Below are positions 10,387 through 19,401 of a stretch of DNA of 64,000 nucleotides, piece by piece. Location of the stretch: contig NZ_MQSU01000002.1 in assembly GCF_001907245.1 (NCBI RefSeq), forward strand, positions 1 to 64,000. Direction: 5' to 3'. Under the pieces are notes generated by a model. The model was given only the letters and a program-made list of their open reading frames with translations. It was not told where the DNA came from and searched no databases. Position 1 is the stretch's first letter; each line of letters starts with the position of its first letter. A program made the position numbers and the translations under genes. This DNA is from Boudabousia liubingyangii (lineage in GTDB: Bacteria; Actinomycetota; Actinomycetes; Actinomycetales; Actinomycetaceae).

Positions 10387-10413
10387 CGAGTAAAAGTCCA
10401 TCTTTTATCTTAG

Positions 10414-10489
10414 GCTCCCGTCGTCTAGCGGCCTAGGACACCGCCCTCTCAAGGCGGCGGCGCCGGTTCGAATCCGGTCGGGAGTACCA
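10414..10489 (+). tRNA. tRNA-Glu (anticodon CTC)
   Basis: The acceptor stem is GCTCCCG with CGGGAGT. The anticodon loop CTCTCAA between CCGCC and GGCGG gives CTC. The discriminator is A and the CCA end is encoded (10487-10489). It lies 27 bases after tRNA-Gln and is probably cotranscribed with it. Confidence 0.96.
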
Positions 10490-10498
10490 AAACATTTC

Positions 10499-10521
10499 TC
10501 CGGCAGATGCCGGATTTTTTT
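10499..10521 (+). terminator. Intrinsic terminator after tRNA-Gln/Glu
   Basis: A 7-bp stem TCCGGCA with TGCCGGA is followed by a run of seven T. The remaining stretch to 10798 is AT-rich and should hold the promoter of the peptide-transport operon; no ORF or RNA was recognised in it. Confidence 0.9.
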
Positions 10522-10798
10522 ATGCCTATTTTTGGGTAGGAGGCAGGTCCTATAACTCTGCAGGTGCCTGAATGCATTGCTTTATAGTTTCGTTATGTAT
10601 ATCCAAATTAAAAGTAGATTCCTTTTGGGTTGAACAAAATGTTCAAATATGTTGGTGCTTTTTAATAAACTGGCTCGTAATAATGTGTTAGTACTCTCAA
10701 AATACCTTTTCAACCTCTTGTCGCTACCAAAAAGCGGTTAAGGTTTTGCACAAGCATATTTTTTATGTTCCCCTCAACACCGTATTATTGGAGGACCC

Positions 10799-12430
10799 AT
10801 GAAGAAGCAACTATTCGTTGCCACAGCTGTTGGTCTAGTTAGCTCACTAGCGCTAGCTGGCTGTTCAAGCTCTGACTCAGGTACTGCGCAAGGTAACTCA
10901 AGCGCCAAGAGTAGCTCGACTGCTACCGCTGACTCGGCCGCAAATTCAGGCGGCATTGTCTCTTTCCGTGCCTGCGAGCCCCAGACTGCAATGATTCCCG
11001 GCATGATCACGGAAGCCTGCGGCGTGCAGATTCTTGGTCAGGTAGCCGCGACGCTGGTCACCTATGATTCGAAGGGTGAACTAGTAAATGATCTAGCAGA
11101 ATCTATCAGCTCAGACGATAAGCAGACCTGGACCGTAAAGGTTAAGGCTGGTCGCAAGTTCTCTGATGGTACTCCGGTCACCGCGAAGAGCTTCGTGGAT
11201 GCATGGAACCTAATCGTGCGCGAAAAGCAGCCCCAGGCATACTTCTTTGATGATGTTGAAGGTTATGCAGAAGGCAAGGATCTACCGGGCCTAAAGGTAG
11301 TTGATGACAACACCTTCACCGTGAAGCTAAATCAGCCCGAATCCGACTGGCCTGTTCGTCTAGGTCACGTTACCTTCGTCCCGCTTCCTGAAGTCGCTCT
11401 CAAGGACATTAAGGCCTTCGGTGAAAAGCCAGTCTCCTCTGGTCCGTACCTGCTTGATAGCTGGGAGCACCGCAAGCAGATTAAACTTTCGGTCAACCCG
11501 AACTACGACGGTCCTCGTAAAGCTCACAATGGTGGTCTAAATGGTCTCATGTACACCTCCACCGATGCCTCTTACAATGACCTGCTAGCCGGTAACCTTG
11601 ATATTTCAGATACTATTCCGGAATCCGCCCTACAGGGATTCAAGGACGAGCTAAATGGTCGCGCAGCCTCTAAGCCCTACGCTGGTATCGCCACCTTCAC
11701 CATCCCGAACCGCCTAAAGCACTTCGAAGGGGAAGAAGGTAAGCTGCGTCGTAAGGCTATCTCCTTGGCAATCAACCGCGAAGAAGTAACCAAGGTTATC
11801 TTCAACGGTACCAAGGAACCGGCTCGTGACTTCACTGCTCCTTCCATCGCCGGTTGGAACGACAAGCTTCCGGGTAGCGAAAACCTAAACTTCAACCCGG
11901 AAAAGGCCAAGGAGCTTTGGGCCCAGGCTGATGCCATTTCTAAGTGGGATGGCACCTTCAAGATTGCCTACAACTCCGACTCAGGTCACCAGGCATGGGT
12001 TGACGCCGTTTGTAACCAGGTTAAGAACAACCTAGGTATCGACGCTCAGGGCGACGCTTACCCGGATCTTAAGTCACTGCGTGACAAGGTCGAAAACAAG
12101 ACCATCGAAACTGCTTTCCGTGCTGGTTGGTCCGCTGACTACCCGTCAGCTTACAACTTCCTAGGCCCCCTATACGGCACCGGAGCATTCGGTAACGATT
12201 CCGGTTACTCGAACCCTGAAGTTGATAAACTGCTGAAGGAAGCCCTAGGCGCGAAGACCGAGGATGAAGCCAAGGCAAAGTATGATGAAGCACAGAAGAT
12301 CCTGCTTCAGGACCTGCCGGCCATTCCACTCTGGTATTCTTCAGTTAACGGTGGTTGGTCTGCCAACGTCGAGAATGTCGACTTTGGTTGGGACTCGCTA
12401 CCCATTCTCTTCGCCGTAACCAAAAACTAA
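10799..12430 (+). CDS. Peptide ABC transporter substrate-binding lipoprotein (SBP family 5)
   Basis: The extracellular binding subunit of an oligopeptide/dipeptide importer. The 543 residues begin with a lipoprotein signal peptide ending in the lipobox LALA-GC (Cys22), followed by a Ser/Thr-rich linker. The rest is the SBP_bac_5 fold, with 'KVKAGRKFSDGTPVTAKSFV' near 110-130 as the family signature. A strong SD (GGAGG) precedes the ATG. It is the first gene of an opp-type operon and is split from the permeases by two hairpins, which would let it be made in excess. Peptide specificity cannot be read. Confidence 0.92.
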   Translation: MKKQLFVATAVGLVSSLALAGCSSSDSGTAQGNSSAKSSSTATADSAANSGGIVSFRACEPQTAMIPGMITEACGVQILGQVAATLVTYDSKGELVNDLAESISSDDKQTWTVKVKAGRKFSDGTPVTAKSFVDAWNLIVREKQPQAYFFDDVEGYAEGKDLPGLKVVDDNTFTVKLNQPESDWPVRLGHVTFVPLPEVALKDIKAFGEKPVSSGPYLLDSWEHRKQIKLSVNPNYDGPRKAHNGGLNGLMYTSTDASYNDLLAGNLDISDTIPESALQGFKDELNGRAASKPYAGIATFTIPNRLKHFEGEEGKLRRKAISLAINREEVTKVIFNGTKEPARDFTAPSIAGWNDKLPGSENLNFNPEKAKELWAQADAISKWDGTFKIAYNSDSGHQAWVDAVCNQVKNNLGIDAQGDAYPDLKSLRDKVENKTIETAFRAGWSADYPSAYNFLGPLYGTGAFGNDSGYSNPEVDKLLKEALGAKTEDEAKAKYDEAQKILLQDLPAIPLWYSSVNGGWSANVENVDFGWDSLPILFAVTKN

Positions 12431-12451
12431 TCGGCAAGTGATTTAAACTTA

Positions 12452-12487
12452 GGTTTCCCCCTTCCTGAACTAGGGGAGGGGGAAACC
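12452..12487 (+). terminator. Intercistronic hairpin after the binding-protein gene
   Basis: GGTTTCCCCC pairs with GGGGGAAACC, with inner pairing of CCT with AGG. No T-run follows directly. It lies between the binding-protein and permease genes and probably stabilises the upstream mRNA or partly terminates it. Confidence 0.7.
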
Positions 12488-12503
12488 AACCCAGAAACAC
12501 AGA

Positions 12504-12543
12504 GTGGTGGTCTTGGAGACAAGATCATCACGTTTTCTGTTTT
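12504..12543 (+). terminator. Second hairpin with T-rich tail before the permeases
   Basis: GTGGTGGTCTTG (12504-12515) pairs with CAAGATCATCAC (12520-12531), allowing two G-U pairs, around the loop GAGA. The tail is gttttctgtttt. It looks like a partial terminator setting the ratio of binding protein to membrane subunits. Confidence 0.6.
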
Positions 12544-12595
12544 ACCCAACAAACCCGGCTCCGCTAACCCCGGTGGAGTCAGTTAAGGAAACTAT

Positions 12596-13522
12596 ATGTT
12601 GCGCTATATTGGTCGTCGCATCCTGCAAATGGTGCCAGTATTTTTCGGGGCGACTTTTCTGATTTACCTGCTTGTCTTCCTCATGCCCGGTGACCCGATT
12701 GCGGCACTGGGCGGTGACAAGAATCTGCCCCCCGAACTAGCTGCTCAGCTACGAGCACAGTTCAATCTTGATAAACCCCTGCTAGTTCAGTACCTCCTTT
12801 ACATCAAGGGAATCCTAACTCTTGATTTCGGTACTACTTTCTCGGGACAGCCCGTTTCCTCCGTTATGGCAAACGCTTTCCCGGTAACCATCAAGCTAGC
12901 TTTCATGGCCATCGCATTCGAGGCCATCTTTGGCATTATCTTCGGTGTGATCTCCGGTGTTAAGCGCGGTGGTATCTTTGACTCCACCGTCTTGGTCGTC
13001 TCCATGATGATCATTTCTGTTCCCACCTTCGTTATCGGCTTCGTCATGCAGTTCTTCCTTGGGGTTAGATGGAAACTGCTCCCCGTAACCGTGGGACCAA
13101 ATGAAACCTTCTTAGCTTTGTTGATGCCGGCGATCGTACTGGGCGCAGTTTCCTTCGCCTACGTTATTCGTCTAACTCGTCAGTCAATCTCTGAGAACCT
13201 GACCGCTGACTACGTCACCACAGCACGCGCTAAGGGAGTCCATCCCAGCGGTGTGCTCATGCGTCACATCCTACGTAACTCCTTGATTCCCGTAGTCACC
13301 TTCCTAGGTGCCGACCTAGGTGGCCTAATGGGTGGCGCTATCGTGACCGAGGGTATTTTCTCTGTAAAGGGCGTCGGTGGGGTAATGTTCGACGCCATTC
13401 TTAAGGGTGAACCGGCCACCGTAGTTTCTTTCACTACCGTCCTGGTCATGGTCTACCTAATCGCAAACCTATTAGTTGACCTGCTCTACGCGGCTCTAGA
13501 TCCGAGGATTCGTTATGCCTGA
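12596..13522 (+). CDS. Peptide ABC transporter permease (DppB/OppB type)
   Basis: The first membrane subunit of the peptide importer, 308 residues. The N-terminal 'MLRYIGRRILQMVPVFFGATFLIYLLVFLMPGDP' start is typical of the family; there are about six helices. The EAA loop is seen as 'TARAKGVHPSGVLMRHILRNS' near residues 210-230. An SD (AAGGAAA) precedes the ATG. The next gene starts 8 bp before this one ends, so the two permeases are translationally coupled. Confidence 0.93.
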   Translation: MLRYIGRRILQMVPVFFGATFLIYLLVFLMPGDPIAALGGDKNLPPELAAQLRAQFNLDKPLLVQYLLYIKGILTLDFGTTFSGQPVSSVMANAFPVTIKLAFMAIAFEAIFGIIFGVISGVKRGGIFDSTVLVVSMMIISVPTFVIGFVMQFFLGVRWKLLPVTVGPNETFLALLMPAIVLGAVSFAYVIRLTRQSISENLTADYVTTARAKGVHPSGVLMRHILRNSLIPVVTFLGADLGGLMGGAIVTEGIFSVKGVGGVMFDAILKGEPATVVSFTTVLVMVYLIANLLVDLLYAALDPRIRYA

Positions 13523-14552
13523 GATGCCTGAAAATATTGACCCGAATCAGTTTGAGCCCTTTACCTCAAATCCGCTAGAACCGGATGATGCTTACGGCGA
13601 TCCGCGGGAAGTGGGTATCCTAGCTGGTCAGCTTCGTTACGTTTCCGAGGTCGACGAGACCGGTCTAGGTGCAGTTGACGCGATCAGTGACAGCTCTGCC
13701 CCGGTATCCGTCTGGCGTCAAGCATGGCGCTCGCTACGAGTACGTCCCCTATTCTGGATTGCCTTCGCGATCATTATTCTGATGGTTACCATGGCCGCGG
13801 TGCCGTGGTTGTTCACCTCTCAGGATCCGGCATTCTGTGACCTAGGAAATTCCCAGAAACCGCCGAGCACAGGACACTTCTTTGGTTTTGACCGTCAAGG
13901 TTGTGACGTCTATGCCCGCGTGATCTACGGTGCACGCGCCTCACTACTAGTCGGTTTGATTGCTACCACGCTTTCTGTGCTAGTCGGTGCGACCATTGGT
14001 GCACTTGCTGGTTACCTAGGCGGTTGGCTAGATGCGATTCTTTCTCGCATTACCGATATCTTCTTCGCTCTACCCTTCGTGCTGGCAGCAATCGTCGCCA
14101 TGCAGATGTTCAAAGAACACCGCGATGTATTCCTACTATCTGCCGTCTTGGCAGCTTTCGGTTGGACGCAGATTGCCCGTATCACCCGTGGTGCCGTAAT
14201 GAGCCTGAAGAACGAAGAATACGTAACCGCCTCCATCGCCTTGGGACGCTCAAAGGGTGCCACCCTACTGAAGCACATCATTCCCAATGCACTCGCTCCG
14301 GTCATCGTCTACGCGACCGTATCACTGGGCGCATTCATCGTTTCTGAAGCTACGCTCTCCTTCATGGGTATTGGTCTACCTCCCACGGTTGTTTCCTGGG
14401 GTGGAGATATCGCCCGTGCGCAGTCTTCACTACGTACCAACCCGACCCTTCTGTTCTACCCGGCCACGGCGCTAGCACTAACCGTGTTGGCATTCACCAT
14501 GATGGGTGACGTTGTCCGTGACGCCCTAAACCCGAAGTCAAACAAGCGGTGA
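13515..14552 (+). CDS. Peptide ABC transporter permease (DppC/OppC type)
   Basis: The second membrane subunit, 345 residues. A long hydrophilic N-terminus (about 75 residues) precedes the first helix. The OppC-type periplasmic stretch 'HFFGFDRQGCDVYARVIYGARASL' follows near residue 120, and the EAA loop 'ASIALGRSKGATLLKHIIPNA' lies near 240-260. It overlaps the upstream permease by 8 bp and the downstream ATPase gene by 4 bp (GTGA). Confidence 0.93.
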   Translation: MPEMPENIDPNQFEPFTSNPLEPDDAYGDPREVGILAGQLRYVSEVDETGLGAVDAISDSSAPVSVWRQAWRSLRVRPLFWIAFAIIILMVTMAAVPWLFTSQDPAFCDLGNSQKPPSTGHFFGFDRQGCDVYARVIYGARASLLVGLIATTLSVLVGATIGALAGYLGGWLDAILSRITDIFFALPFVLAAIVAMQMFKEHRDVFLLSAVLAAFGWTQIARITRGAVMSLKNEEYVTASIALGRSKGATLLKHIIPNALAPVIVYATVSLGAFIVSEATLSFMGIGLPPTVVSWGGDIARAQSSLRTNPTLLFYPATALALTVLAFTMMGDVVRDALNPKSNKR

Positions 14553-16279
14553 GGCACATGGAAAACAAAGAAAAAGTCATTCAGAAAGATACTGACATGG
14601 AAACCAATAACTCCTCCTCGTCAGCAAATACTCAGCCGCTGTTGGAGATCCAGGACTTGGATATCGAATTCAAGTCCACCACCGGTATTGTGAAAGCCGT
14701 CCGCGGCGCCAATATCACCATCTACCCGGGACAAACTGTCGCCATCGTAGGTGAATCCGGCTCCGGTAAGTCCACCACTGCCTCGGCAATCAATGGTCTA
14801 CTACCTAAAAACGGCCGTGTGACCGGTGGTACCATCAAGTTCGAAGGCCGGGATATTACCAACCTAACCGAGAAACAGTACCTAGACCTGCGCGGTAACC
14901 TAATCGGTAAGATCCCGCAGGACCCGATGAGTAACCTGAACCCGGTTTGGAACATCGGTTACCAGGTTAAGGAAGCCCTGAAGGCTAATAACGTTGCTCT
15001 AGAGCCGGGACAGTCTCTAAATGACAAGGTTGCCCAGCTCCTAAGTGAAGCTGGTCTTCCGGACCCGGCCCGCCGTGCCAAGCAGTACCCGCACGAATTC
15101 TCTGGCGGCATGCGTCAGCGTGCACTAATCGCTATTGCACTAGCAGCCGGCCCGAAGCTACTGATAGCTGACGAGCCCACCTCGGCGCTAGACGTGACCG
15201 TACAGCGCACCATCCTGGACCACCTAGAAACCCTAAGCCGTGAACACAATGCTGCGCTATTGCTCATTACCCACGACCTTGGCCTAGCTGCCCAGCGTGC
15301 CGAGCACCTAGTAGTAATGCACCGTGGACGCGTAGTTGAATCTGGGCCGTCTCTTGAAATCCTCAAGAACCCCCAGCACCCCTACACCAAGCGTCTAGTT
15401 GCTGCTGCCCCGTCCTTGGCCTCTCGTCGTATTGAATCCTCACAGGAGCGCGTCCATGGGGAAGTTCCTGAAGAACAGGCAAAACGCGGCGAAAACATTA
15501 TCGAGATCAAGAACCTCAACAAGATCTTCGATATTCGTGGCGCTAAGGGCAAAGCCAAGAAGCTTCACGCCGTTAACGACGCTTCCCTAAACGTACGTCG
15601 CGGTACCACCCTAGCGGTGGTAGGCGAATCCGGTTCCGGTAAGTCCACCCTAGCCAATATGGTGCTGGGCCTACTAGAACCGACTAGCGGCACCATCCTC
15701 TTCGACGGGGCTGACACCTCTAAGATGAGCCGCAAGGATCGCTTCGAGATGCGTCGCCGGATGCAGGTCGTCTTCCAGAATCCATACGGATCCCTAGACC
15801 CCATGTACTCCATCTACCGATGCATCGAAGAACCGCTAGCAGTCCACCAGCCCAAGAGCACCAAGGCAGAACGCGAAGCCCGCGTCGCTGAGCTCCTTGA
15901 GCGCGTGGCCCTACCGGCTTCCACCATGCGACGTTACCCCGGCGAACTCTCCGGTGGTCAGCGTCAGCGTGTAGCGATTGCTCGTGCCCTAGCCCTACAG
16001 CCGGAACTGATCATCCTTGATGAGGCAGTCTCCGCGCTAGACGTGCTAGTTCAGGACCAGATCCTGCAGATTCTAAACGACCTGCAGGCCCGCTACGGTC
16101 TGTCCTACCTATTCATTACTCACGACCTAGCAGTCGTTCGCCAGTGTGCAGATGACATCGTGGTAATGGAAAGTGGCAAGATCGTCGAACAGGGTAGTGC
16201 TGATGACATCTTCGAGCATCCGACTCAGGACTACACTAAGAAGCTTCTAGACGCTGTTCCTGGTAAGGGACTACTCTAA
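14549..16279 (+). CDS. Peptide ABC transporter, fused dual ATP-binding protein
   Basis: Both ATPase subunits (DppD- and DppF-like) fused in one 576-residue chain. Domain 1 (about 30-290) has Walker A 'GESGSGKSTT' and signature 'SGGMRQRAL'. Domain 2 (about 310-570) has Walker A 'GESGSGKSTL' and signature 'SGGQRQRVAI'. Oligopeptide/dipeptide C-terminal motifs follow each domain (for example 'HPYTKRLVAAAPS'). The GTG at 14549 overlaps the permease stop as GTGA; an ATG at 14558 is an alternative start. It completes a four-gene importer. Confidence 0.94.
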   Translation: MRHMENKEKVIQKDTDMETNNSSSSANTQPLLEIQDLDIEFKSTTGIVKAVRGANITIYPGQTVAIVGESGSGKSTTASAINGLLPKNGRVTGGTIKFEGRDITNLTEKQYLDLRGNLIGKIPQDPMSNLNPVWNIGYQVKEALKANNVALEPGQSLNDKVAQLLSEAGLPDPARRAKQYPHEFSGGMRQRALIAIALAAGPKLLIADEPTSALDVTVQRTILDHLETLSREHNAALLLITHDLGLAAQRAEHLVVMHRGRVVESGPSLEILKNPQHPYTKRLVAAAPSLASRRIESSQERVHGEVPEEQAKRGENIIEIKNLNKIFDIRGAKGKAKKLHAVNDASLNVRRGTTLAVVGESGSGKSTLANMVLGLLEPTSGTILFDGADTSKMSRKDRFEMRRRMQVVFQNPYGSLDPMYSIYRCIEEPLAVHQPKSTKAEREARVAELLERVALPASTMRRYPGELSGGQRQRVAIARALALQPELIILDEAVSALDVLVQDQILQILNDLQARYGLSYLFITHDLAVVRQCADDIVVMESGKIVEQGSADDIFEHPTQDYTKKLLDAVPGKGLL

Positions 16280-16290
16280 GAATCTGAAAA

Positions 16291-16341
16291 ATCGCAGGTT
16301 CAGCACGCGCAAACTTCTGCCAGCAGTGCTGAACCTGCGAT
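16291..16341 (+). terminator. Terminator after the peptide-transport operon
   Basis: A 16-bp perfect stem (16291-16306 with 16326-16341) with a 19-base loop. No T-run follows. The murA promoter probably lies right behind it. Confidence 0.75.
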
Positions 16342-16383
16342 ACTATTAAAGCCAGTTTTAACGACGCAGTTGGAAGGCAAAGC

Positions 16384-17700
16384 ATGAACAACGTACTTCG
16401 GGTCGAAGGTGGCCGCCCACTTCAAGGTGAAATCACTGTTCGAGGGGCTAAAAACTTCGTTCCTAAAGCGATGGTGGCGGCTTTGCTGGGTACCAGCGAG
16501 TCAGTTCTGGCTAACGTCCCGCTCATCCGCGACGTTGACGTGGTCTCTGGCCTCTTGCGCCTACACGGGATCAAGGTCGACTTTGACCAAAGTCACGGCG
16601 TGCTAAAAATGGACCCAAGCTCAGTCGAGTCCGCACACGTAGCGGATATCGACGCCCACGCCGGCTCTTCCCGCATCCCGATCCTTTTATGCGGTCCGCT
16701 ATTACACCGACTGGGTGAGGCCTTCATTCCTGACCTCGGTGGTTGTAATATTGGCGGTCGCCCAATTGACTTCCACCTAGCTTCCCTGCGTTCCTTCGGT
16801 GCTACCGTAGAAAAACGCCCCGGCGGTATTCACATCACCGCCCCAGACGGTCTTCATGGAACTCAAATCGAGCTTCCCTACCCCTCTGTAGGAGCTACCG
16901 AACAGACCCTGCTAACGGCTGTCATGGCTCGTGGTCTAACCGAACTGCGCGGTGCCGCGGTTGAACCCGAAATCATGGACTTGGTTTCAGTGCTTCAGAA
17001 GATGGGCGCGATTATCTCGGTAGACACCGACCGGACTATCCGGATTGAAGGTGTTGAAGAACTAACCGGATACCGACATACGGCCATGCCCGACCGTATC
17101 GAGGCGGCGTCCTGGGGATCAGCTGCCCTAGCGACCCGTGGTGACATCATTGTTCGCGGAGCCAACCAGCCCGATATGACCACCTTCCTAAATACCTTCC
17201 GCAAGGTCGGAGGAGCCTTCGACGTCCTCGACGACGGCATCCGCTTCTGGCATCCGGGCGGGGACCTGAAATCTGTTGCTATCGAAACCAACGTGCACCC
17301 GGGCCTAATGACGGACTGGCAGCAGCCCCTAGTGGTGGCCTTGACCCAGGCGAGGGGCCTGTCAATCGTGCACGAAACAGTTTACGAAAACCGTTTTGGT
17401 TTCACCGAAGCTCTCAACAAGATGGGTGCCCAAATCCAGCTTTACCGCGAATGCCTAGGATCCCTGCCCTGTAGATTCAAGCAGGCCAACTTTGTCCACT
17501 CTGCAGCTATTTCTGGTCCCACCCCACTGCATGGTGCCGACATTGAAGTACCAGATCTACGAGGCGGATTCAGCCACCTAATCGCCGCTCTAGCAGCCGA
17601 GGGCGTCTCTCACGTTTCCGGCGTACAAGTAATCTCCCGCGGCTATGAACACTTTACTTCCAAACTGAAGTCCCTAAACGCTAATATCCAGGGACTCTAA
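16384..17700 (+). CDS. murA: UDP-N-acetylglucosamine 1-carboxyvinyltransferase
   Basis: Cytoplasmic enzyme for the first committed step of peptidoglycan synthesis: transfer of enolpyruvate from PEP to UDP-GlcNAc. The 438 residues include Lys23-Asn24 in 'RGAKN' and the active-site loop 'LGGCNIGGRP' with Cys121. The Cys form is the fosfomycin-sensitive type, whereas mycobacteria carry Asp at this site. An SD (GGAAGG) precedes the ATG. The stop codon overlaps the start of the first acyltransferase gene by one base, so the three genes form an operon. Confidence 0.94.
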   Translation: MNNVLRVEGGRPLQGEITVRGAKNFVPKAMVAALLGTSESVLANVPLIRDVDVVSGLLRLHGIKVDFDQSHGVLKMDPSSVESAHVADIDAHAGSSRIPILLCGPLLHRLGEAFIPDLGGCNIGGRPIDFHLASLRSFGATVEKRPGGIHITAPDGLHGTQIELPYPSVGATEQTLLTAVMARGLTELRGAAVEPEIMDLVSVLQKMGAIISVDTDRTIRIEGVEELTGYRHTAMPDRIEAASWGSAALATRGDIIVRGANQPDMTTFLNTFRKVGGAFDVLDDGIRFWHPGGDLKSVAIETNVHPGLMTDWQQPLVVALTQARGLSIVHETVYENRFGFTEALNKMGAQIQLYRECLGSLPCRFKQANFVHSAAISGPTPLHGADIEVPDLRGGFSHLIAALAAEGVSHVSGVQVISRGYEHFTSKLKSLNANIQGL

Positions 17701-18533
17701 TGGAAGCTAGACCATGGGAGCCTAGACGGGCCACTAAGATTGCCGGCGCTATCCTAGGTCCCGTCTATCGATTAGTTACCCGAGCTCAATTTGAGGGCTA
17801 TGAAAATCTACCTAAAAAGGGTGGATATTTAGTGGTCTCAAATCACTCTGCTTCCTTCGATGCCGTGACCATGGTCTTCTTCTTCCTTAAAGGACATAAA
17901 GGCATTAGATTCGCAGCTAAGCACACTCTGTTTAGCGCTCCAATCCTGGGTCCGATTCTAAAGGCCATGGGACACGTCCCGGTATATCGCCAAACCAAAC
18001 GCGCGGCAAATATTATCAGCCAGTGCAGTGACGCCATTAATCATGGGGCAATTATTGGGATTTACCCAGAAGGTACTACCACCCGAGAAGCCCAGTACTG
18101 GCCCATGACCGCTAAAACTGGTGCCGCAAAGATAGCGTTAAATACTGGCTGTCCAATCATCCCCGTGATAGCTTGGGGAAACCAACAATTCTTGCCGCGT
18201 TACTCGCTAATTCCAAGATTCTGGCGTCGCCCGCGCATCCAAGTAAAAGCGCTGCCGCCTTTAAACTATGAAGACCTGCTTTCTGCCTACACTAGCGGGG
18301 ATGACCAAGCTCCCAGGGCTCTCTCTGACCGCATCATGGCTGTGATAACTGAAGAACTAGCCACCATGCGCGGCGAGGAAGCTCCAGAACGGCCCTACGA
18401 TATGCGTATCGATGGGGACCCCTGGGGGAAAGTGGCTCGGGCGGAGCTTGCCAAGGCTGACCTTCCTGAGATTAGACGCCAACGTCGGCTGTCCGCTAAG
18501 CAAAGACGCGCTCAGAAAAAGCAATCACGATAA
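17700..18533 (+). CDS. 1-acylglycerol-3-phosphate acyltransferase family protein (PlsC-like)
   Basis: A membrane-associated acyltransferase for phospholipid synthesis, probably making phosphatidic acid from lysophosphatidate. The 277 residues show the catalytic HX4D motif as 'NHSASFD' (about residues 49-55) and the glycerophosphate-binding motif 'YPEGTTTRE' (about 122-130). The C-terminus is basic and rich in Gln and Lys. The start ATG overlaps the murA stop (TAATG). A second paralogue follows after 28 bp. Confidence 0.9.
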   Translation: MEARPWEPRRATKIAGAILGPVYRLVTRAQFEGYENLPKKGGYLVVSNHSASFDAVTMVFFFLKGHKGIRFAAKHTLFSAPILGPILKAMGHVPVYRQTKRAANIISQCSDAINHGAIIGIYPEGTTTREAQYWPMTAKTGAAKIALNTGCPIIPVIAWGNQQFLPRYSLIPRFWRRPRIQVKALPPLNYEDLLSAYTSGDDQAPRALSDRIMAVITEELATMRGEEAPERPYDMRIDGDPWGKVARAELAKADLPEIRRQRRLSAKQRRAQKKQSR

Positions 18534-18561
18534 GTATTAAAAATAGTAGAAAGCTCCAATC

Positions 18562-19326
18562 ATGAAAGAATTCTCCCCCTTCTATCGGCGAATTTCGAAG
18601 ACCGCCTCGAAGATCCTCAACGGCCAAGTAAAAATGGACGTGCGCGGCCTCGAAAATCTACCCAAAGACCAAGGGTGCGTGATTGCTGCTAACCACTACA
18701 GCGAATTCGATGCTTTAGTCGTGATGAAGGCGCTCATCGATGCTGATATCCCCGTCCGAGTGCTAGCCAAAGCCCCGCTCTTTAAAGTGCCGCTTCTAGG
18801 TTGGGTAATGAAAAAGACCGAACAGGTGCCGGTTTACCGAGGAACCGGTCAGGCCCGAGACGCTCTAGGTCACGCTAAATCAGCTCTCGATAATGGTGAG
18901 ACGGTTATGATTTTCCCTGAGGGGACTCTGACTCGCCAGCCTGACTACTGGCCCATGAAGCCAAAAACTGGCGTTGGTCGACTAGCTTTAGCCGGCTATC
19001 CGGTAGTGCCCTGTGCACAGTGGGGAGCACTTGAAATCATGGGGCGCTACGACCGCCACCTACACCTAGGTCGTAAAAAGGAAATGAGCGTAAGTTTCGG
19101 CGCTCCCATCGATTTCTCAGACCTACATGATCATGAGGATGCAAACGCGGCAGCGAGGCAGGCCTCTGACCGCGTGATTGACCACGTCACGGCTCTACTA
19201 GAGGAACTTCGCGGAGAAGAAGCTCCTGAAGTTCGGTATGACACTAAAGTCTACGGCGATCCGGGAAAGAAGGCGCTTGGCCAATTTGAACGTAAACGTC
19301 GTAAAGCAGCCAAGAAAGCTAACTGA
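18562..19326 (+). CDS. Second PlsC-like acyltransferase
   Basis: A paralogue of the gene before it, 254 residues. It has HX4D as 'NHYSEFD' (about 45-51) and 'FPEGTLTRQ' (about 118-126), plus the same 'MRGEEAPE'-like motif near the C-terminus ('LRGEEAPEVRYD'). The shared tail suggests tandem duplication followed by divergence. The division of labour between the two (for example different acyl chains or acceptors) cannot be told. Confidence 0.88.
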   Translation: MKEFSPFYRRISKTASKILNGQVKMDVRGLENLPKDQGCVIAANHYSEFDALVVMKALIDADIPVRVLAKAPLFKVPLLGWVMKKTEQVPVYRGTGQARDALGHAKSALDNGETVMIFPEGTLTRQPDYWPMKPKTGVGRLALAGYPVVPCAQWGALEIMGRYDRHLHLGRKKEMSVSFGAPIDFSDLHDHEDANAAARQASDRVIDHVTALLEELRGEEAPEVRYDTKVYGDPGKKALGQFERKRRKAAKKAN

Positions 19327-19401
19327 ACAAGAGACTAAAAACTTTGCCCGCGACGCTCTTTAAGAGCTCACGGGCAAAGTCGTATTTAGGTTTATCTGGG
19401 G

